A stretch of DNA of 20,886 nucleotides from a virus: IMG/VR virus record IMGVR_UViG_3300039036_000041, positions 1 to 20,886 of that record. One strand, 5' to 3'. Every line of letters starts with the position of its first letter. Within the stretch, counting starts at the first letter, position 1. The notes below the pieces were generated by a model, which saw only the letters and a list, made by a program, of their open reading frames with translations, had not been told where the DNA came from and ran no database searches. Positions 7,488 to 17,079 of this stretch are shown here, in pieces. The position numbers and the translations under genes are program-made.

Positions 7488-9676
7488 TGCCACAGAGTCA
7501 AGGTTCTGCTATATACAATAGCTTTGTCAAAGGTCTTATAACAGACTCCTCTAACTTAAATTCAGATGTAAACACAATTAAAGAAGGTGTTAACTTTGTC
7601 TTAACCCGTAGGGGTACTTTAGAGAAGCGTTTAGGTTTAGCAATTAAAAGTACTTTTGATGTTGGTCATACACCTTCCTTCATAAAGACAGAAGAGTTTG
7701 TTACCTTTGATGGTAAGACTTGGATGTATACTTACAGCCCACTAGAGGGTCGATTACAACTACTAGAAGCAAACACAAAACAAAGCTACTACTCTTCTAT
7801 TATAGGAAGTGATGTATCTTTCTCATTCAACGATAGATTCTTTGTTATCTCTAAAACATGGTCAGATATTAAAACCTTAGAATGGAACGGTACTTCTTGG
7901 GTAAGTCTTGGTGATGTTGAAGTTAAGGTAAGAGATTTTGAAGGGGTATCAGATGGTCTAGGCAATGAAGAACGACCTTCTTCTTTAGATGACTTACACA
8001 GATATAACTTAGAGAACCAAGGTTGGGGTGCTAGGTTTGATGACATTAACAAGTTTAAATTAGACTCAGGTTTCTACCCAAGCAATGCAGATATAGCTCA
8101 CTTAGGTGTTTATGAAAACCCTAATAATAAAGGGGCTAAAGAGTTTAAGACAAGTTACATTACAGGTACTTACTTAGGTTCAGGGTTAGCTCCTAGGGGT
8201 AGCAAGGTTCTCTCTACTAGAGACCAATACCCTAGAAGGTTTAATGATTATACAGACTGTGTTAACTACACTGTACAAGAATGTGCTACTTATAGTACTG
8301 ATGAGAATGGTGTTGAGTTTTGTACAAGCTACGAAACAAAACAATATCAAGACTGTACGACTGTACAAGGGGCTACTCTTACAACCAACCCTTACCCTTA
8401 CGGGACTCCTGATATACCTGTTTGTACAGCTTTCTTTGCTGGTCGTGTATTCTATGGTGCTAAGAACAATGTAATGTTTTCACAGATTGTAGGAACTACC
8501 AACAAGAACTTTGGAGAGTGTTACTCAACAGCCGACCCAACCTCAGAAGAGATTAGTGATATTATTGATACCGATGGTGGTATGATTGTTATCTCTGGAG
8601 CTAGTGGTATCTTTAAGCTAGTTGAGTTCTCTGATACTTTGTTAGTATTTGCTAAGAATGGTATCTGGGCTATCTCTGGATCTGATGCTTCTTTTACTGC
8701 AACACACTATTCTGTAAGTAAAATTTCAGACTACACAGCAGTAAGTAAAGAAGCTATCCTTGCGTTACCAGGAACAGTTACTTTCTTGTCAACCGCTGGT
8801 ATCATGACAACCTCTAAAGACAAAGTAACCCTTATGGGAACTGTGGATAACTTATCCAAGGGTCGTGTACAAGAATACTACAACAAGTTTAGTAGAGAAG
8901 AGTTGGAAGTAGCTGACTTAAAGTTCTCTAAGAAAGAAGAAGTTTTATACATACGGTTTGGTAATGAAGTCCTTGCACTTGATTCAACACTAGCTGCTTA
9001 TTATAAGTTAGAGATACCAACAGGTTGTGTTGGGATGCTTTATCAGGATGACACAGCAGTTGTTGTCTCTGAGTCGAACATTGTACATGAGACAAACCAA
9101 GTAGTTGATGGTGGAGAAGATGTTGTTGTAAGTTTAGATACAACCATTTCCGTTATCCCTCAGATACGTTTCTTGTATAACAACGGGAACTCTTTGGAAG
9201 AGTACTCTATGGAAAATACTTCTTATAAAGACTTTGGGACAGACAACTACGATGCTTACTTTGTTACATCTAACTTAATGTTTGATACACCAATGTCCAA
9301 GAAGAGAATACCACAGTTATCCTGTTGGTTTGAAAAGACAGAGACAGGTTACTCAGAGAACGTAGAAGGTGGTTTAGAATATGTAAACCCTTCACAGTGT
9401 TCTTTCCAGATAGGTTGGGATATGCCCCTACCGACTTCTTTTAGTTCAGACCCTAGAAACAAATGGTCTAGAGAGTATAGTGCTTATAGACTTTCAAGAT
9501 ATGAGTCTAAGAGTTTAGGTGAAGTACCAGGGGAAGCCCTTGATAGTATCTTTACAAGAACTTCTATTAGAGGTCAAGGTAGAACAATTATGATTAGATT
9601 TAGTTCTGAACCAGGTTATGATTGTAGACTGTTAGGTTGGAATATTGACTTAACACAAACTACAAGGAGTAAGTGA
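7487..9676 (+). CDS. Tail tubular protein B-like nozzle
   Basis: A 729-aa protein, close to T7 gp12 (about 794 aa). The N-terminus (GLITDSSNL, then EGVNFVLTRRGTLEKRLGL) is the usual opening of these beta-propeller nozzle proteins. The central VCTAFFAGRVFYGAKNNVMFSQ matches the characteristic 'F-x-G-R-v-x-y-x-g' propeller strand. It would form the tail tip through which DNA exits. An unusual cysteine-rich insertion lies before this strand, with C258, C266, C279, C290 and C313 and a repeated CxxY...C pattern. Starts and stops overlap both neighbours. No receptor-binding tail fibre gene was recognised next to it. Confidence 0.87.
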   Translation: MPQSQGSAIYNSFVKGLITDSSNLNSDVNTIKEGVNFVLTRRGTLEKRLGLAIKSTFDVGHTPSFIKTEEFVTFDGKTWMYTYSPLEGRLQLLEANTKQSYYSSIIGSDVSFSFNDRFFVISKTWSDIKTLEWNGTSWVSLGDVEVKVRDFEGVSDGLGNEERPSSLDDLHRYNLENQGWGARFDDINKFKLDSGFYPSNADIAHLGVYENPNNKGAKEFKTSYITGTYLGSGLAPRGSKVLSTRDQYPRRFNDYTDCVNYTVQECATYSTDENGVEFCTSYETKQYQDCTTVQGATLTTNPYPYGTPDIPVCTAFFAGRVFYGAKNNVMFSQIVGTTNKNFGECYSTADPTSEEISDIIDTDGGMIVISGASGIFKLVEFSDTLLVFAKNGIWAISGSDASFTATHYSVSKISDYTAVSKEAILALPGTVTFLSTAGIMTTSKDKVTLMGTVDNLSKGRVQEYYNKFSREELEVADLKFSKKEEVLYIRFGNEVLALDSTLAAYYKLEIPTGCVGMLYQDDTAVVVSESNIVHETNQVVDGGEDVVVSLDTTISVIPQIRFLYNNGNSLEEYSMENTSYKDFGTDNYDAYFVTSNLMFDTPMSKKRIPQLSCWFEKTETGYSENVEGGLEYVNPSQCSFQIGWDMPLPTSFSSDPRNKWSREYSAYRLSRYESKSLGEVPGEALDSIFTRTSIRGQGRTIMIRFSSEPGYDCRLLGWNIDLTQTTRSK

Positions 9677-10101
9677 TGGATGAGATAACTAAAGTTTTAA
9701 ATGAAAACAATGAGGTTCAGGTATATACCAAAGAGGTTGACTGTCCTGTTAAGCATGGTTTCTCTAATGGTGTTTACCTAAGAGAAATCTTTATGCCTCA
9801 AGGTAGCTATGTAATTGGTAAAGAACATACCACACAACACTTTAACATTATTCTTAAAGGTTCTGCTTATGTTATGATGAATGATGATATTCATTTTATA
9901 ACAGCACCAACTACTTTTGTATCAGAACCAGGAACTAGAAAGGTTTTGTATATTATTGAAGATATGATTTGGCAGACAGTACATCCAACAGAAGAAACTG
10001 ATATTGATGTACTTGAGGAGACTCTTGTTAATGATGTTGAAGTGGATGTTTCAAAACTGCTCCCTCCACAAACAATGATTCAAATAGGAGATATGCTATG
10101 A
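9676..10101 (+). CDS. Cupin-like small protein
   Basis: A 141-aa protein with the conserved cupin pattern. A first motif reads GKEHTTQHFNIILKG (residues 48-62; H51 and H55 are possible metal ligands), with later strands ITAPTTFVSEPGTRK and a third histidine in TVHPTEE (H103). I start it at the ATG at 9676, which overlaps the nozzle TGA (TGATG) and lies 6 bases after AAGGAG; the in-frame GTG at 9673 is only 3 bases from that site. Whether it is enzymatic or structural is unknown. In phage tail modules such domains may bind a metal or sugar, or act only as a beta-barrel. The C-terminal acidic tail (EETDIDVLEETLVNDVEVD) is unlike a compact cupin end. Confidence 0.72.
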   Translation: MDEITKVLNENNEVQVYTKEVDCPVKHGFSNGVYLREIFMPQGSYVIGKEHTTQHFNIILKGSAYVMMNDDIHFITAPTTFVSEPGTRKVLYIIEDMIWQTVHPTEETDIDVLEETLVNDVEVDVSKLLPPQTMIQIGDML

Positions 10102-10526
10102 CAATGGCTTATGTAGCAATAGCAGTGGCAGTAGGTACTACTTTAGTATCTGCAAACCAACAAGAGATTGCAAACAGAAAGCAGAAAGAAGCTGCTGAGA
10201 AACAACAGGCTATGGAAGAGATTAAAGCTTCTAGAGCTCGTCAGGAAGCCGTGAGGGAGGCTAGAGCTGTTAGAGCACAGTTAGCCTCACAATCTGTACA
10301 AAGTGGCACAGTGGGCTCCTCAGGAGCTTCTGGGGCTATGTCTAGTGTACAATCACAGCTAGGCTCTAACGTAGCCTTTCAGAATACACAAACAGCTTTC
10401 TCTCAGAGTATTGCTAGTGACCAAGCAGATATCTTTCAGGCTCAAGCTAACATTCAAAAAGTTCAAGCTCTAGGTAGTCTTGCACAGTCTGGAATTAGTT
10501 ATTATAAAAAATATGGAAAGAAGTAG
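10098..10526 (+). CDS. Internal virion protein, T7 gp14-like
   Basis: A 142-aa protein with the layout of small ejection proteins of the T7 gp14 type. It opens with a hydrophobic segment (AYVAIAVAVGTTLVSA, about residues 4-19). A long charged helix rich in Ala, Lys, Glu and Arg follows (QKEAAEKQQAMEEIKASRARQ). A Gly/Ser hinge (SGTVGSSGASGAMSS) leads to a Gln/Ala/Ser-rich helix and a basic end (YYKKYGKK). It lies upstream of two much larger proteins in the usual order small-large-large of internal virion genes. Its predicted role is to form a pore in the outer membrane at DNA entry. ATGA overlaps the preceding stop; a second in-frame ATG lies at 10104. Confidence 0.78.
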   Translation: MTMAYVAIAVAVGTTLVSANQQEIANRKQKEAAEKQQAMEEIKASRARQEAVREARAVRAQLASQSVQSGTVGSSGASGAMSSVQSQLGSNVAFQNTQTAFSQSIASDQADIFQAQANIQKVQALGSLAQSGISYYKKYGKK

Positions 10527-10532
10527 GTTACT

Positions 10533-13500
10533 ATGGAAGATTTATTTGGAAATGAAGAAGTAGATTTAGGGACATTAGGTACAACTCAAGTAGAGAATCC
10601 AAAATCAGAGAAGCAAATTAATAAAGATGCTGTAAATGCTTCTATCATTTCTGGTAAACCTATTGCCCAAGTTGTTAAACAAGAATATGAAACAACTGGA
10701 GAGTCTCTTTCTTACGATACGATTGTAGCAGAAGCTACGGATAAGACACAAGGTGTTCTTGTCAATGCAACCAATCAGGTTCTCTTAGAGTTAGACGATT
10801 CTGTTATTGCTGAGGAACTTGTTAAGAGCCTTAGAGCAACCCAACAGAAAGCAACCAACCCTGATGTATTAGCTATTAGTGAGTTGAAAAGAAAGTCAAC
10901 TGCTCTAGCCAAGCTTGAAGCTTATGACCCTGTACTAGCTATTAAAGAACAACTAGACCTTGAACAACAAACATTAGCTTTGGTTAGTAAAGGTTTTAGT
11001 GAGATGTCCTATGGAGAGATTGCTCTTGAACTTGCAGGTTTAATCTTACCACCAGACTTAGTAACAAACCCTATCCTTGGAGACAATGAGGGAGATGTTT
11101 TAAACTATGTCCAAGGTGGTGACTTTAGGGTTTCTATGACAAAACATCTTAACAGTTTATCTTTGGAGGAACGTAAGGTTTACCTAAGAGATGTTGTTGG
11201 TAAGAACTTTAAAGATTACTATGATGCAACTGGTATGAACCTTGCACCTATGATTTTTGGTACTGACATCTTTGACCCAGAGTATGAAGATAGTTGGTGG
11301 GAAACTTTAGATGATGTTGTAACAGGTTTAGAAACTGTACCTTTAGTTGGTTACCTAGCTAGTGGTGTTGCTAAAGTTGCTAAGACAGTTAAAGCGGCTT
11401 CTAAAGTAGTTAACATAGATACTGTTGAAAGGGACTCTATGTTAGCAAAACTTGAAGCAGTAGCACCAGAGAAAGCCAATGCTGTTTTTGAACAAGCTTT
11501 AGAAACCCCAGAAGTTAGTAAGGTGTTAACAGGTGTGGAGTCTACTGAGGCTTACCTAAGCAAAATATACCCTAACACTTACAACTCAAACACCTCAACA
11601 GATGTGTCTTGGTTGGCTGAGGAAATGGTTAACTCTTATGTCTTACAAGAGAAAGCTTTCTTACGTTCTCAGGGGTTAGGTGGTATTAACCTTTCAACCA
11701 AAGAACAGAAAGCCCAGATGGATGCCATGAAAGGTAGAGTCGAGGGTGTTAAGACAGCTCACCCTAAAACTGTTACAACTCTTGTTGATGAGAGTGGTAA
11801 TGGTATGCTTGTTAAAGTTCTTATTGGTGAGAAAGAACAAGGCTTTGCAACCAAAGAGGAAGCAATCCTAGCAGCTAAACAATCTTTTGCTCACTTAGGT
11901 GTTGATGAAAGAAACCTAACAGTTTTCTCAAGAGACCCTTCTACTGGTGGTCGTTATAAACCTTTAGATGGTCGAGAGGAAGTACCTGAGAAGTCTTACT
12001 ACCAAGTTGAAGTTAACTTATATAAAGACTGGGGGACTGAAAACCTTACCCCTTACTCTGTTAAGGATGTAGCTTTAGGTGCCTTACAGGAGGTTGCTGG
12101 TTATATTGTCAGCCCTATTCAAAGATTCAATAAGCACATTACACGTTCAATGAACCTTGCAGAAAACTATGGTGTTAAAACATCAGCTCACCTTGTTGGT
12201 ATCTTAGAGCCTTACACAAAGTTAAGTAGAAAGTCTGCTGATAAGGTTGGTAAGATTCTAATTAATGGTAGTGATGCTGAGATTAGATATACACCACAAG
12301 AGCTTACAAGAGCTATTAGTGGAGAAGGTTTAAAGTTAAAAGATGGTAGTAGAGTTAATATCTCTAAAGAAGAAGCTATGGCTATTCAATCACACTACAT
12401 CTTTGCTGATACACTTCACATGGTTAACAACCGTGTTATGGCTAAGGATAAAGCTAACAGAGGTTATTGGAAGTATTCAGACAATAACAGCAATGACTTC
12501 TTTGTTAAACCAACTGAGTTTAGAACTGGTGTTAGAGTGTTTAACCCAGAGACAGATGAGTACATTAACTTAACAAAAGATAACTTAGAAGCTTTACAAA
12601 AAGAAGGATACTCTTTAGGTAAACTTGATAGTCCTGTTATGGAAGGTAAAGTACCTGTTGACCACATTATTGCTAGAACTAAAAATGACAACACGTTCAG
12701 AGCTGTTAAGGAAACTGACAGCATCCTAGCATATAAACCTGGTTATGTATCTCGTAAGTATACAGGTGACCACTTTGTTTATAAAGTAACAAGTGTACCT
12801 AGAGGTGAAGGTAAGTTTGAAACAGTAACGGAAACTGTTGGTAACGTAGGTACTAAGAAAGAAGGTGAGGCTCTTGCAACAAAGCTTCAAGGTGCTAAGG
12901 GTGGTGAGTATGTTAGATACGTAACCAAACCTTCAAGTGAATCCTTGACAGCAGAAGGCTTAGAAGACTTTTCAATCTTTGATGGTATTAATAGTTCTGG
13001 TAGGTCTTTCCAAAGACACAGAGGACAAAGACTAATGGGCTATGAGGATGATGCCGCAACCCCTTATGCTGCTGTTCAGGATGTTACTGAGGTTGCCTTA
13101 CAGAATGCTTATACAGCAGGTAGATTAGCTTCTCATTATGATGCTTTAATTACAATGAAGAAGAGATTTACAAAAGGCTTCTCTGAGTATTTGCCTGATG
13201 GTGGTAAGTTCCCTAGAGACATTAACGACTTAAAACTACGTGTTGAAAAAGGTGGGGATAAAGAAGGTCTGTTAGCGGCTAGGTCTTTACATAAGTACAT
13301 TCAATCTCAAGAAGGTGCTTTAAAGAAAGACTTGGTTACTCGTATGTGGAATGGTGGCTTGTCTACTATATCAGATGCTTTTGGTATTAAGACCCCAGAG
13401 AGTATTACCAAAGACCCAATAGCTTTACTTAAAAAGATACCTTATAAGTTCTTTATCCAAGGTGCTCCTTTAAGACAACTTGCTCTTAACTCAATGCAAG

Positions 13501-15041
13501 CAGTCCCTTTAGCAGCTCTTACGGCTAGATACTTAGCAAACCCTGTTGGTTTACTTTATGATACTTCTACACTAAGAAGTTTAAGAGGTTCTTCAACATC
13601 TGCTAAGGTTGCAGCTATGAAGAAAGCTAAGGGTGCTTTTGTAAGTAAGTACACACCAGAAGAATGGGCTAAGATTTCTGACATCTTTGATGAATCTGGT
13701 CTATTTGAAGTTATCTCTAAACATGATAACATTGACTCCTCTCTTGAGAGTGTTAAGACAAGTGCCTTGGTAGAATTCATTGATACACCTTTTAGACTTG
13801 GTGGTAAGTATGGTATGGAGCTAGGGGAGGACATCAACAAATCTATGACCTTTATGGTTGCTCTTGAGAGATATACTTCTCAGAAAGGTTTGAAGATAAA
13901 TGACCTAAACTCTAGAGACTGGGCTAAGATTTCTGATGATACAATCAAGTTAGCTTTGAACATGAACTCTAAAGATAAGTTTGATTATCAAGATGGTGGT
14001 ATTAGTATTCTTATGCAATATGTCAACGTCTTCCATAAACAAATGCAAATGATGTTTGGTGGTGTTGGTGTTTTAAACAAGACTGAAAGACTTAAATACT
14101 CAGCAGGTATCTTTGCTTTGTTTGGTGGTACAGGTTACGGTGTTTATCCTATGGTTGAATACTTCTTACCAGAAGATACTGATGATACAGTACGTGAAGG
14201 TATCCAACATGGTCTAGCTACTGTTGCTTTCAATGACCTTGCAGGTTACTACACAGGTGAGAAAGAAACCGTAGCACTTTCTGGTATGTCTGCTGCTAAC
14301 GGTAACGTACAATCTGTTGTAGGTTTAGTTACAGATATTGTTACTCTTGATACTGAATCTTTGTTTGAAAAGTCTGCTCCTATTATGGGATTAGTTAACA
14401 AAGGTTTAAAGGCAACTGACAATGTGATACGAACTTTAACACTAAACAGTGAACAACTAAGCCCACTGGAAACCACAGAGATTATCCTTACAGAACTAGG
14501 TACAATGGTATCTGGTCTAAACTCTGCTTATAAAGGTTATATGGGAGCTACCCTTTTAAACGATAGAAACTTTGGTGTTGATGCACAAGGTAATAAAATA
14601 CCTGAGTTAGAACGTGCTTTGTTTACACACTTATTTGAAGCAGCCACTGGGGTAACTTCTCAGCAGACTGTTGCTTACTATGAGTTAAGAGAGAAAATCT
14701 TTGATGTTAAAAAGAGTGCTAAAGAACTAGCTAAAAGCTATCAAAGCATACTAGCTAAAGTTTCTAAGCTTAAAGAGAATGACCCTGAAAGACACCTAAA
14801 AATGTTATCTATTATGGATACCGTTATGGTTAAACGCTCAGACCCTTTATTTCAGAAAGAGTTTTCTTCTGCAATGAGTAGATTCTATAAGTCAGAAGAT
14901 GGTCGAGTGGCTATCTCTAACATGGTGGAATGGGCTAACAGTGAGAACGAAGGCTTACGTAAGAAGACTATCGGTTTCCTTTCAGCTTCCGAAGAGCCTT
15001 GGGCTAAAGATGTATTACAATTAATTAATGGAGAATATTAA
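10533..15041 (+). CDS. Large internal virion (ejection) protein
   Basis: A 1502-aa protein, the largest in the window, in the slot of T7 gp15/gp16-type ejection proteins. It is largely helical. Hydrophobic or amphipathic stretches occur around residues 265-285 (VPLVGYLASGVAKVAK), 970-1000 (IQGAPLRQLALNS, VPLAALTARYL) and 1190-1212 (GIFALFGGTGYGVYP), which could insert in the inner membrane. I see no lytic transglycosylase catalytic motif of the kind found at the N-terminus of T7 gp16, so the peptidoglycan-cutting activity may be absent or elsewhere. The ribosome site is weak (AGTAGGTTACT before ATG). Position and size make an ejection-protein role likely; domain detail is unknown. Confidence 0.75.
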   Translation: MEDLFGNEEVDLGTLGTTQVENPKSEKQINKDAVNASIISGKPIAQVVKQEYETTGESLSYDTIVAEATDKTQGVLVNATNQVLLELDDSVIAEELVKSLRATQQKATNPDVLAISELKRKSTALAKLEAYDPVLAIKEQLDLEQQTLALVSKGFSEMSYGEIALELAGLILPPDLVTNPILGDNEGDVLNYVQGGDFRVSMTKHLNSLSLEERKVYLRDVVGKNFKDYYDATGMNLAPMIFGTDIFDPEYEDSWWETLDDVVTGLETVPLVGYLASGVAKVAKTVKAASKVVNIDTVERDSMLAKLEAVAPEKANAVFEQALETPEVSKVLTGVESTEAYLSKIYPNTYNSNTSTDVSWLAEEMVNSYVLQEKAFLRSQGLGGINLSTKEQKAQMDAMKGRVEGVKTAHPKTVTTLVDESGNGMLVKVLIGEKEQGFATKEEAILAAKQSFAHLGVDERNLTVFSRDPSTGGRYKPLDGREEVPEKSYYQVEVNLYKDWGTENLTPYSVKDVALGALQEVAGYIVSPIQRFNKHITRSMNLAENYGVKTSAHLVGILEPYTKLSRKSADKVGKILINGSDAEIRYTPQELTRAISGEGLKLKDGSRVNISKEEAMAIQSHYIFADTLHMVNNRVMAKDKANRGYWKYSDNNSNDFFVKPTEFRTGVRVFNPETDEYINLTKDNLEALQKEGYSLGKLDSPVMEGKVPVDHIIARTKNDNTFRAVKETDSILAYKPGYVSRKYTGDHFVYKVTSVPRGEGKFETVTETVGNVGTKKEGEALATKLQGAKGGEYVRYVTKPSSESLTAEGLEDFSIFDGINSSGRSFQRHRGQRLMGYEDDAATPYAAVQDVTEVALQNAYTAGRLASHYDALITMKKRFTKGFSEYLPDGGKFPRDINDLKLRVEKGGDKEGLLAARSLHKYIQSQEGALKKDLVTRMWNGGLSTISDAFGIKTPESITKDPIALLKKIPYKFFIQGAPLRQLALNSMQAVPLAALTARYLANPVGLLYDTSTLRSLRGSSTSAKVAAMKKAKGAFVSKYTPEEWAKISDIFDESGLFEVISKHDNIDSSLESVKTSALVEFIDTPFRLGGKYGMELGEDINKSMTFMVALERYTSQKGLKINDLNSRDWAKISDDTIKLALNMNSKDKFDYQDGGISILMQYVNVFHKQMQMMFGGVGVLNKTERLKYSAGIFALFGGTGYGVYPMVEYFLPEDTDDTVREGIQHGLATVAFNDLAGYYTGEKETVALSGMSAANGNVQSVVGLVTDIVTLDTESLFEKSAPIMGLVNKGLKATDNVIRTLTLNSEQLSPLETTEIILTELGTMVSGLNSAYKGYMGATLLNDRNFGVDAQGNKIPELERALFTHLFEAATGVTSQQTVAYYELREKIFDVKKSAKELAKSYQSILAKVSKLKENDPERHLKMLSIMDTVMVKRSDPLFQKEFSSAMSRFYKSEDGRVAISNMVEWANSENEGLRKKTIGFLSASEEPWAKDVLQLINGEY

Positions 15042-16732
15042 TGGCAATGTTCCAACCTATACTACAAAGCCAACCTCAAGGGGAAGGCTATGTAGAACCT
15101 GTAAAGGAAGATACAAGTACCTTTACAGCAATGACAGAGTTAGCCTCCAAGGGTCTTGAAGCTTATGGTGAGCATAAAGATATACAAAGCCTAGGAGAGT
15201 TCAGAGGGAGCCGTTCTGACATAGCCCTTGTTGAACCAACTGATGTTGAAGATGCAGAGGCTCGTAAGGCACTTAGCTTAACTGAACTACAAGCTGCTAA
15301 ACAACAAGGCATGAGACCCTCTGAGTTAAACACAAGGTTTAATGCTAAGTTAAAAGAAGCTATTACTGCTGCACCACACCTTGCAGGTAAGTATAGAGAA
15401 CTTGCTAGAGAGTGGTTTGGTAGTTCTGGTGGTGGTAGTGGTGGTGGGGGTATCTTTAGTCAAGAAGAAGACCCTGCAACCAAAATGGCTTCTAGTGCTT
15501 ATGAAGCCCTTGTTAAATCTGGTAAGGTTATCTTTGACCCGACTGTTGTAAACAACCCAGAGTTGTTAGCACAAGTGGTTACAGAACAAGGTGTTGCTCA
15601 CAAGAACATGGAGATTGATGCTAAGAATGCTAATGTTGTAGGACAAACCTACATAAGCAAACATGCTACAACTGCTTTGTCTGGTCTTACAACAGTCTTC
15701 TATAACATTACAAACTCCAACAGTCCCCCAGATATTAAACAAAGACAGATGGGTGAACAGTTAGCTCTTACAAAAGATAAGCTGTTAGCAGATGCGGGTT
15801 ATTATGGTAATAGATTGTCCTCAGAAGACAAGACTATTCTTTTAAAAAGAGTTAACGGTTTATTTGCAGGTTACTCAGAAGCTAACATTAAGGGTTATGC
15901 TAACGGGTCACTCAGAGCTGAGACTTTGGCTAACGAAAACAAAACCTTGATAGAGGTCTCTAAGGCTGATTGGTATCGTAAGAACCCTGACATGTTAGCA
16001 ATGGCTATGGTAAAAGATACTGGTGGTTCTGCGTTAGCTAACTCTTTGTTTGGTACAGGTAACCTTGCAGCTATAAAGTCTACTGCTAGTGCTTCTGCAA
16101 GTGTCTTTAACAAAAGAGCGGGTTCAGTTTTTTATGCTAACCAAGGTCAACAACCTCTTACTCAAGAACAGAAAGAGTCTGGTGCAGATTATTTATTAAC
16201 TCAAGTAGCAGACCCTAGATCAAATAACAAAGAAAAGCTTATTGCTGTTAGAGACTTAGCGGCTAAGTTGGATTTAAACACCTTTAAGAAAGAAGATATG
16301 GATGCAACCATGTTGGAGAACTCACTTTCAGTTTTAGAGAGTGTTTCCCAATATGTTGTTAACAACTTACCTAGAAGCATGGTAGAAGCTAACAATGGAG
16401 AAATCCCAGAAGGTCAGTGGGAGGTGCAGAAGGATGCTACAAATAATCCTATTGTTGTGTTTACTGGTAAGGACTCCAACAAACCCCAATACAGAAACAT
16501 AGGGAACACTCTAACTGGTTTGTATAGACTAACTACTCTAACAAGTGGAGAACCAACACAGTTCCTTGATGTTATCAACCAAAGAACCCAGACAGGTGAT
16601 TATAAACCTGCTGATGGCTTACTAGATAAGATTGAGATTAGAGGTAAACAGTATGTTGCTTCTGAGCTTGCAAGAGCTGCTGAGAACAGAGAAGACCTAT
16701 TGAACTTCTTTGGGTTTGGGGAGGAGAAGTAA
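15041..16732 (+). CDS. Internal virion protein with Gly/Ser hinge
   Basis: A 563-aa protein starting on the last base of the previous stop (TAATG). The N-terminal 125 residues include an acidic, helical part ending with MRPSELNTRFNAKLKEA and KYRELAREWF. A flexible Gly/Ser linker follows at residues 127-137 (GSSGGGSGGGG), then a mainly helical 420-residue body. It has no transmembrane segment or enzymatic motif that I recognise. Sitting after the 1502-aa protein and before two basic proteins, it is probably a second large internal virion protein (T7 gp15 is 747 aa). A tail-associated structural protein is the alternative. Confidence 0.7.
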   Translation: MAMFQPILQSQPQGEGYVEPVKEDTSTFTAMTELASKGLEAYGEHKDIQSLGEFRGSRSDIALVEPTDVEDAEARKALSLTELQAAKQQGMRPSELNTRFNAKLKEAITAAPHLAGKYRELAREWFGSSGGGSGGGGIFSQEEDPATKMASSAYEALVKSGKVIFDPTVVNNPELLAQVVTEQGVAHKNMEIDAKNANVVGQTYISKHATTALSGLTTVFYNITNSNSPPDIKQRQMGEQLALTKDKLLADAGYYGNRLSSEDKTILLKRVNGLFAGYSEANIKGYANGSLRAETLANENKTLIEVSKADWYRKNPDMLAMAMVKDTGGSALANSLFGTGNLAAIKSTASASASVFNKRAGSVFYANQGQQPLTQEQKESGADYLLTQVADPRSNNKEKLIAVRDLAAKLDLNTFKKEDMDATMLENSLSVLESVSQYVVNNLPRSMVEANNGEIPEGQWEVQKDATNNPIVVFTGKDSNKPQYRNIGNTLTGLYRLTTLTSGEPTQFLDVINQRTQTGDYKPADGLLDKIEIRGKQYVASELARAAENREDLLNFFGFGEEK

Positions 16733-17079
16733 TGCCAGCTAAAGGACAACTCAAAAAGAACCCTTCAAAACGAACAGCACAACAAAGGGAATATGACCGT
16801 TCCCCTGCTGTTAAAAAGAAAAGAGCTATGCGTAACAAGGCTCGTAGAGAAGCTATCCGTGAGGGTACTGTTAAGAAGGGTGATGGTAACGACATCGACC
16901 ACAAGACACCATTAAGAGCTGGTGGCAGCAATGCTAAAACTAACCGTAGAGTTCGTAGCACGTCTGCTAACAGGGCAGACAATGGTGGGAAAGGTGGGAG
17001 ACCTGTTGGAAGTAAAACTAAGAAAAGAGCTCTGCCTAGCAAGGGCAGTAGAGTTAAAACAAATAGAGGTAAGAAATAA
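16732..17079 (+). CDS. Small basic HNH-like protein
   Basis: A 115-aa, very basic protein with the core of a small HNH nuclease: DIDHKTPLRAGGSN (D54 to N67, with D56-H57 the likely catalytic pair), a following NRRV (N71) and STSANR (N80). This matches the family pattern 'DxDHxxPLxxGGxN...NxRxxxxxxN'. A basic helix precedes it (YDRSPAVKKKRAMRNKARRE). The C-terminal Lys/Arg/Gly tail looks disordered and resembles that of its neighbour. TAATG overlaps join it to both flanking genes, so it is part of the virion operon rather than an inserted homing gene. It may be a DNA-binding virion protein, a packaging-linked nuclease, or both. Confidence 0.7.
   Translation: MPAKGQLKKNPSKRTAQQREYDRSPAVKKKRAMRNKARREAIREGTVKKGDGNDIDHKTPLRAGGSNAKTNRRVRSTSANRADNGGKGGRPVGSKTKKRALPSKGSRVKTNRGKK

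Noticed and set aside
9673-9675. GTG as the start of the cupin-like gene.
   Set aside because: It is only 3 bases after the AAGGAG site, while the ATG at 9676 has a 6-base spacing and the same TGATG stop-start overlap as other genes here.
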